Positions 58,101 to 64,000 of a DNA stretch of 64,000 bases are shown in pieces. The notes under the pieces were generated by a model. The model had not been told where the DNA came from, searched no databases, and saw nothing but the letters and a program-made list of their open reading frames with translations. Both the position numbers and the translations under genes were made by a program. The stretch lies in contig JADNRZ010000012.1 in the NCBI GenBank assembly GCA_015501605.1, positions 992,001 to 1,056,000 on the forward strand. The letters are read 5' to 3'. The first letter of the stretch is position 1, and each line of letters begins with the position of its first letter. Origin of the DNA: Panaeolus papilionaceus (Eukaryota; Basidiomycota; Agaricomycetes; Agaricales).

Positions 58101-61100
58101 CCAAACAGAAGCCAAAACCAAAACCAAACCCGATGTCAAAATCAAAACCAACATCTAAACCTAAACCAAACCTCGCCTATATCTCCGTCCCCCCACTCAC
58201 CCGTCCCAAATACGAATACGTGCAGTATGACAGGGAGGCCAAGCTGGTAGCGAAGATGCGGAGTTTGGGGATCGCTGTTGAGACGAGGAAGTTGGCGGAG
58301 GAGGGCATATTTGAGATTGATGGGATGATGGGGAGGGGTGGGGCTGATTGGGTTGGGCGGGGGAGTGATAGAAATGCGAGTGCGACGACTGCTGGAAGCG
58401 GGGGTTGGGGCGGAATAGGGAAGAAGATGAAGGGGGGAGGGAAAGACGGGAATGGGAATGGGAATGGGAAGAAGAGGAAGAGGGACGAGGATGCTTGGTG
58501 GGATGATAGTTGGATTGGAGGAAGCAAGGGCGTTGGGGGCAAGAAGAATAAGAAGGCGGATGAGGGCATGCATGGGGAGCAGGAGGTGGTGGTGGATGGG
58601 GATGTGTTATCGACGAAGTTGAAGAAGGTGTCACAGTCGCAGTCGCAGTCTAAAACCAAAGCGAAATCGACCACCAACTCGAAATCGCAATCGGCCATCA
58701 AACCTCCCTCGTGGCGATCTAATCAAAAGGCAAGGGAATTGGACGACGCGGTTATTGATCTGACGATGGAAGATGGGGATGACGACAATGTTTTACGACC
58801 CATTGTTGCGGATTCGCAGGCCAAAGTCCAGACGGTGTTGAAGAATAAAGCCCATTCTGAAGCGGTTGTACGGGGAGGTGCGAAACCTGGTGATAACTCC
58901 AGTGCCAGTGCGTGGTCCAAACCGAAATCGACAACATCAGCGGTAGGAGTGCAGGTGGAGTCGTCGAAGAGTGCCAACGCCAGTACCACCACAGGTACCT
59001 CCGAGACGAAACCAGCGTCTAAGGCTACGAATGCAATGTTACCACCCCCACCTCCGTCATCGTCGAGACCAAAACCCCGTCCTGTGTATAAATCAATAAT
59101 GTCAGACGATGGCACTTATCGATGGACCATGTCTCAACCTAAACCCCATGATCAACCCCAATATTATTCTCCAAGGAGGAGTTCTCCTACTCCTGCTCGG
59201 GCTGATGATCCAATCAATGTCGACGAAGAGGATAATGTGCTCACGAGGGGACTGTTGCCGCTCTCGGATAGCTCAGCCGTCGCGTTAGCCACCTCACACG
59301 TTGCCCATTCGGGTGCAGCAGCATCTTACATTTCCTCGGCTACTCCCCCTCGCGTTCACCAGTCGAAATCGGGATCGTTGTTCGGGTCTCCTTCCTCAGA
59401 TTCTGGAGTTGAAGTTGACCCACATCCACCTGCGGCTCCTACTTCGTTTTCGGCATTTAAATCCCCAGCGACGGCGTCGAAGAAGGCAAAGAGGGATGAG
59501 GTGGATAAGGATAGGGAGGTCAAACGCAGGAAACATGACCATGACGGTATCACCTCCAACTCGAATATGAACTCCAACTCGAAGTCGACTGCCTCCAACC
59601 CTAACGAGAAACTGACGGCGAAAGTGCGCAAGCCCAAGACCAAGGTCAAAGTCAAATCCTCGATCTGGGCATCCTCTGTTGTGCCGATTACGTCGAAACG
59701 TGGCGCTAATTATTTGTGTCCGGGGATGACGAGGTTGAATTTATGTTTTGAGTTTCCGGTGGGGAGCGCGGCGGTGGATGGGAAGCACATTGAGAAGGAG
59801 AAGGACGAGGGGAAGGCTGTGGGGAATGATGTGATGGAGTGTGTGTATTGGAGGCCTAGAAGGAGTTTTTTTGATTTGAAGCGTGGGGTGAAGGAGGATA
59901 TGGAAGGATATACGGAGGACTCGGAGTCAGATGAGGAGGAGGACGGCGAAGGAGAGGTTGGGGAAGGAGATCAGGATGCTCCATTTGAGGGTGTCCGTAG
60001 AGATGTCAAGTTGCGCTTCTCGCGTGGAATCACCGTTGCGCAGGGGAAAGAAACGCGAATTCCTATCGGCGAAGAATGGGACGAGGTCGTCATCCCTCTG
60101 CACGATCATAGTCAGGTCTCGTCATCCAAAGACAGGGCAATGCGCAGCCCCAAGACCCCGCTACAGTCTCGGTCTGCGCCTTCGTCATCCTTAACCCTCA
60201 ATAGTGCCTCCTCATCTTCAAAGTACTATCGAGCACATACCCTCTTCAACACCAGCACTAATGATGCCGTAACGCCTTCATCGCCCAGCATCAAGAAACG
60301 GAAGCACGATCAGGTCACCTCTTCCTCTACACATTCGCAAACTTATTCCATCGTCGATATTTACCAGACCGGAGCTCCATTCGCTACTGTCGACCCCACT
60401 GCTATCGCTGGGTCATCATCAAGCGTGGTTGATGGCAGCGAAAGTGCCGTTGAACCTTATCCTGAATCGCCATCATCATGGGCTCCAGAAATCGAGAGCA
60501 CGTCGTTGTCTGAGAAAGCGTTGGGCAAGAGGAAGGCGGATTCTAATCCTATCAACACTACCACCACCTCCAACGCAGCGGCAGAAGCTGTTCTCTCGTC
60601 ATCTCTGGCCCTTAACCCAGTTGCCGTCTTGGTCGCTTACGATGCGCTATTTGGACCCCCGCCTATTTCTGTCAACGCTGCACTCAAGGCAACAAGGCAA
60701 ATTTCGCTTGTGTCTACTCCGTCGAAGGACAAAAGTTTGGAGGTTTTTTTCCATCAATTCACGGATATGTCTCCTGAGAAGCCATATGGGATTGGCAGAG
60801 AGGATGATGCAGGTGGGGAAGGTGGAGACCCGGATGCGATGTTGATAGGTCTCACTGCAGCTACTGCCACATCTGTATCTGGGTCTACGCATTCGTCTAC
60901 TCATACTACGACTACCCCAACGGATTACCGACCTGAAACGATGCTAGACGTTTCTAATGACCCCTTTTCCGACGTTGTTGGAAGCGGAGGTAATTCGTTG
61001 TTGGATTTCCAGAGCGAGATAGATTTGGACAGTCAACTTTGGGACACGTATGGGATTGACCCTGTGGAAAGGGCGGGTGAGGGTATTACTACGCCAACAG

Positions 61101-62799
61101 TTGCTGGTCCGGGATTGGGAGATGGGAGATTTACGACAATTGATCCTAAGCTGCTTGGAGGTGGGGCTTCTGCTCAGGAGGTGTTGGAGGCTGGGCTAGA
61201 TGCGGTCGATAAAGTCGGAGAGTGGGATCCGGGCTTGGGCGATACAATGGATGAAGCCCCTGAGGAGGACCAGGACCAAGATGAAGCGGACGACGAGAAG
61301 GACGACTCCGAATGTGACAATAGTGATACTGATAGTGAGGAGGAGAGTGAAGATGAAGAGGTGAAGGAAGGGTCTGATGAGGAGGATAAGAGTGTGGCGC
61401 CAGAGGGCAGTGGGGTCACCCAAACCCCGGTCCAAGCCAACGCAGCTCTTACTCCTGGTGAAGTTCGCGAGAAAGCAGCGTCAGAAATTACCCCGGTTGA
61501 AGTGTCTAGTCTTCCTTCACCATCACCCTGTATCAATTTTTCTCCTCGTCCATCGCCATCCTCTGATCCGGACTACGTCGCCGAGGAAGACAACCAGCCT
61601 CGCAAGTCAACCCGACAACGCAAGGATTCCACACGAAAGCGTGAAGCTACATCTTCAGCGCCATCTGTGCCTCCACGTCCCAGCAAACCCGTTGGTGTAG
61701 TGCTCTCGGAAATGGAGCCCGACTTTGAGACGAGACTGGCTTCCTACGGGGATATGACTCATGGCATAGACAGGCTCAACAACCCAGGTGAAGACCGTGT
61801 ATACTGTCATCAATGTAGGCGCCCAGCCAACGTAGTCATGATAGCGTGCAACACATGCGCTAAGAAGTTTTGTATTCGTTGCCTCGCTATGCGGTAGGTG
61901 TTTTGCAGCATCATGCAATTTCATAAGACTGAACGTGCCCGCCTCGCGATTTAGGTATCTTGCCCTGGAGTTCGATTGTTCGTCCGGTGTTTTCAAATGT
62001 CCAGCCTGCCATGGCTTCTGCAATTGCACTGCGTGTGTGCGTAGACGTCAGGAGGAGTACAAATCGGGTATCATCGATGAAGCTCCTTTGTTATTTGACA
62101 ACATGAGCGACACCTGTACACCACCCCCGCCAGATATTACCGCTTTCGATCTGATTGCCCCTGCCGCCGCCGAAACCGAATTTTGGGGCGCCATTTATGA
62201 CTTGAATGGGGAAAAAATTGGGTCCGCTGTCGTTGCTCAGAAGCATCTTGCTAGTGGGCATATCCCGGTCGTTTACGCTCATGCCCTCCCTGGTGCAAAT
62301 CTCTCAGAGCCAGCCACTAAACGCTGGCGAACCAAATCCCTTCCTGCGCATTCCAACAGCACTAGGGTCTTTGTCGGTATTCCGCAACGTTGTTGGGGTC
62401 TGGGAGCCAACCCGAAGACGAAAGTCATTGACAGAATCCCTCGGGTGAAGAAGGGTGTTCACTCATATGTCGGCAGCCGTAAACTTCTCAAATGCCGAGT
62501 CATTCCTAGCCAACTGGACGATATGTCGGACTTATCTCCCTTACCATCTTCTGATGAAGCCGAAGAAGGGGATGAATCACCCCCAAAGGACGATGTGATG
62601 TCACCAGGTTCCTGTCATTTCTATTGTGTTTTTTTGAACCTCGCGCTGATGATTTTCGTTAGAGACAGCTCCCATTTCCCCAATCTCTCCTGATACTCCA
62701 CTTGAGGATGTTGATGTTGCTCGCGCAATCACCATAGCGCTGGAGGCGTGTGGCCACTTTACAAAACTTGATGATAGAAATAACGTTTTTTCCGTTTAG
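55131..62799 (+). CDS. very large disordered protein with C-terminal zf-4CXXC_R1 (CDCA7-like) zinc finger
   Basis: Probable nuclear chromatin-associated protein of roughly 2,300 residues. Exons from MKSYSLSNWDGSQTGRSGG join in phase (EKEGVS to NDASGS; DMGMKP to DTLSPS; and on to the 4.8-kb main exon through 61897). Most of the chain is Ser/Thr/Pro/Lys-rich with PxPKP-type repeats, acidic runs (EDQDQDEADDEKDDSE) and nuclear-localisation-like KKRKRD. Two short ordered islands stand out: KYEYVQYDREAKLVAKM and ANYLCPGMTRLNLCFEF. The finger reads YCHQCRRPANVVMIACNTC, then FCIRCLAMR, joined over an intron to RYLALEFD..., FKCPACHGFCNC and TACVRRR, i.e. the CxxC set of CDCA7. It ends in ALEACGHFTKLDD; TAG at 62797-62799. 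Confidence 0.85.
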
Positions 62800-63641
62800 G
62801 AATAATTTTTTACTATACTCCTTCACATTCCGACTAGTTCAGCATTTCTTGGATGACGACATACTCATTGGGTCCATTGGTCAACAACATCTTCCCTAGA
62901 TTATTCTCCCCAAAGGTTGTGTATGATATACTAATTTTATTTTAATCTCTCCTACATTCACACATCCATTTTTGTTTTTATGTGCATATCTTTTTCTGCC
63001 TTTTCATCCATTTTTGTCGCTCAATCATCATTACGCATCCATACCTCATTTTTTGGTTCTTGTCATATTTTTGGAGCCATCCTACATTGTTTACTTAAAC
63101 TACCAGGAGGATACAATTCTTCGCACAATATTGCTATTTTCTCATTCTCATTCTTGTCACATCTTGTACATTATCTTTTACATTGATCAGCATGCTCCCC
63201 TGTATATACTAACTCGACGTCCATCATTGATATTTTTGCATCTTCCGGTCTTGATTTTATCGTTGTGCTGAATCCGACGGTATAAGGACAGGGGCTACCA
63301 TCTATGATATCACTGCTAGATCGTTCTCTTCATCCCGGAAGGGTTGTCGAGGCATTTATTTGTTCTCCCGTCTTCAGAACGGATGAGCAGTCATATCACA
63401 TGCGTTCAGTGAACCTCACTTCGTGCTCTTGAGGTACCACGGAATGATTTCCCATATCAAAGGGTTTTTCCCCTTGAGAATTCAACACTTGAAATGAAGG
63501 GACTGCAGAAGTATTTAACTCCATAAGAATCGCCACACAAGGTATATTAAGGAATAACAGCTTGTTACTACTGCAACTTGAGTGCCATAACGTCCCTACC
63601 AAATTTACTTGCCCGACAGAAAGACGCAGGGGGGTAACCAT
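62800..63641. other. convergent intergenic region
   Basis: 3' flanks of the zinc-finger gene and of CBM1 gene 3. T-rich plus strand, several short frames (e.g. 62972-63271) with no recognisable feature; none called. Confidence 0.4.
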
Positions 63642-64000
63642 TTAGATACACTGTCAGAAGGATAAATGTCAGTGTAGAACTCGTGTTACAACTAACCTGG
63701 ATCTTGCGTACCTGAGAATAGTAAGGGTTGGAGACAGTGCACGTGTAGGGGGACGCGCAAACAGTGCTTCCAGTGTAGCCCATGCTAGAATTAACGAACA
63801 GATAAATTAAAAAAGATAGAACAGAGTAAAATTTCAATGGCCACTCACCCGCCACATTGTCCGTAATGTGCGACAGGGGTGCCAGTACCGGAGGGGGCAG
63901 GGGTTGTGGTCACCCTGGTCGTTGTCGATCCTCCTCCTCCTCCTCCGCCACCGCCAATGATGCCGAAGAAAGTGAGTGCATCAGAGGCCTGAACAGCAAG
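63642..64000 (-). CDS. CBM1 protein 3, 3' part (5' end outside window)
   Basis: Minus-strand gene cut by the window end. Read in order: LAVQASDALTFFGII, a run of nine glycines, a short Thr/Pro linker (STTRVTTTPAPSGTGTPV), then AHYGQCGG, MGYTGSTVCASPYTCTVSNP and YYSQCI with a TAA at 63642-63644. This is a complete family 1 carbohydrate-binding module with four cysteines. Introns interrupt it after QCGG and YYSQ, as in the other two CBM1 genes here. The polyglycine linker differs from the Thr-rich linkers of genes 1 and 2. LAVQAS could be the end of a signal peptide, which would make it another CBM1-only protein, or the linker of a larger enzyme upstream. Confidence 0.82.

Noticed and set aside
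58142..58701. Long minus-strand frames (143-174 codons) antisense to the zinc-finger gene
   Set aside because: Shadows of a low-complexity Ser/Lys/Gly coding exon; Pro/Ser-rich translation is a composition artefact.
1..64000. CRISPR arrays, rRNA genes, bacterial operons or phage genes
   Set aside because: None seen; the intron-rich gene structure shows eukaryotic fungal DNA.

Overview
The window is nuclear DNA from a filamentous basidiomycete, most likely a mushroom-forming Agaricomycete. Genes are broken by many short introns (about 50-90 bp, GT..AG). The gene content is typical of that group: a hydrophobin, a fasciclin GPI protein, fungal CBM1 modules, F-box proteins, Agaricomycete-type NACHT proteins, an HMG-box regulator and a P450. 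The species cannot be named from the sequence alone. No rRNA, tRNA or CRISPR array was seen.

Layout. 1-692: 3' part of a small secreted protein gene. 981-5458 (-): secreted GH31 alpha-glucosidase. 6193-8512 (+): coiled-coil/F-box/LRR-like protein, divergent from the GH31 gene. 9053-11286 (-): uridine phosphorylase-like gene. 14209-15717 (+): HMG-box transcription factor. 17739-18931 (+): 2,4-dienoyl-CoA reductase-like SDR. 18.9-23.7 kb: gene-poor. 23759-24041 (-): a 73-residue tail-anchored protein, probably a Tom6-like subunit. 24656-26519 (+): two-FAS1 GPI-type protein. 27291-28688 (+): TauD-family dioxygenase. 29240-34025 (-): four tandem F-box-like paralogues with the same intron positions. 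34290-34687 (-): six-cysteine hydrophobin framed by an inverted repeat. 35495-35928 and 39733-40143 (+): two CBM1-only mini-proteins, separated by a MITE and a decayed NACHT gene. 40992-43757 (+): cytochrome P450. 45012-46875 (-): nucleosome assembly protein NAP1. 50157-53015 (+): NACHT NTPase with a helical N-terminus and no WD40 tail, followed by an unknown open frame. 55131-62799 (+): very large disordered protein ending in a CDCA7-like zf-4CXXC_R1 zinc finger. 63642-64000 (-): third CBM1 protein, cut by the window edge.

How the genes fit together. Housekeeping genes (NAP1, reductase, phosphorylase, Tom6-like, zinc-finger protein) are mixed with secreted or surface genes (GH31, FAS1, hydrophobin, CBM1 proteins) suited to a plant-litter or wood saprotroph. 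The 29-40 kb stretch is the most dynamic part: tandem duplication (F-box-like quartet), paralogues sharing an upstream element (CBM1), an inverted duplication (hydrophobin 3' end), a non-autonomous DNA transposon and a dead NACHT gene lie within about 11 kb. Gene models were assembled by hand from reading frames and splice signals, so exon edges are predictions.
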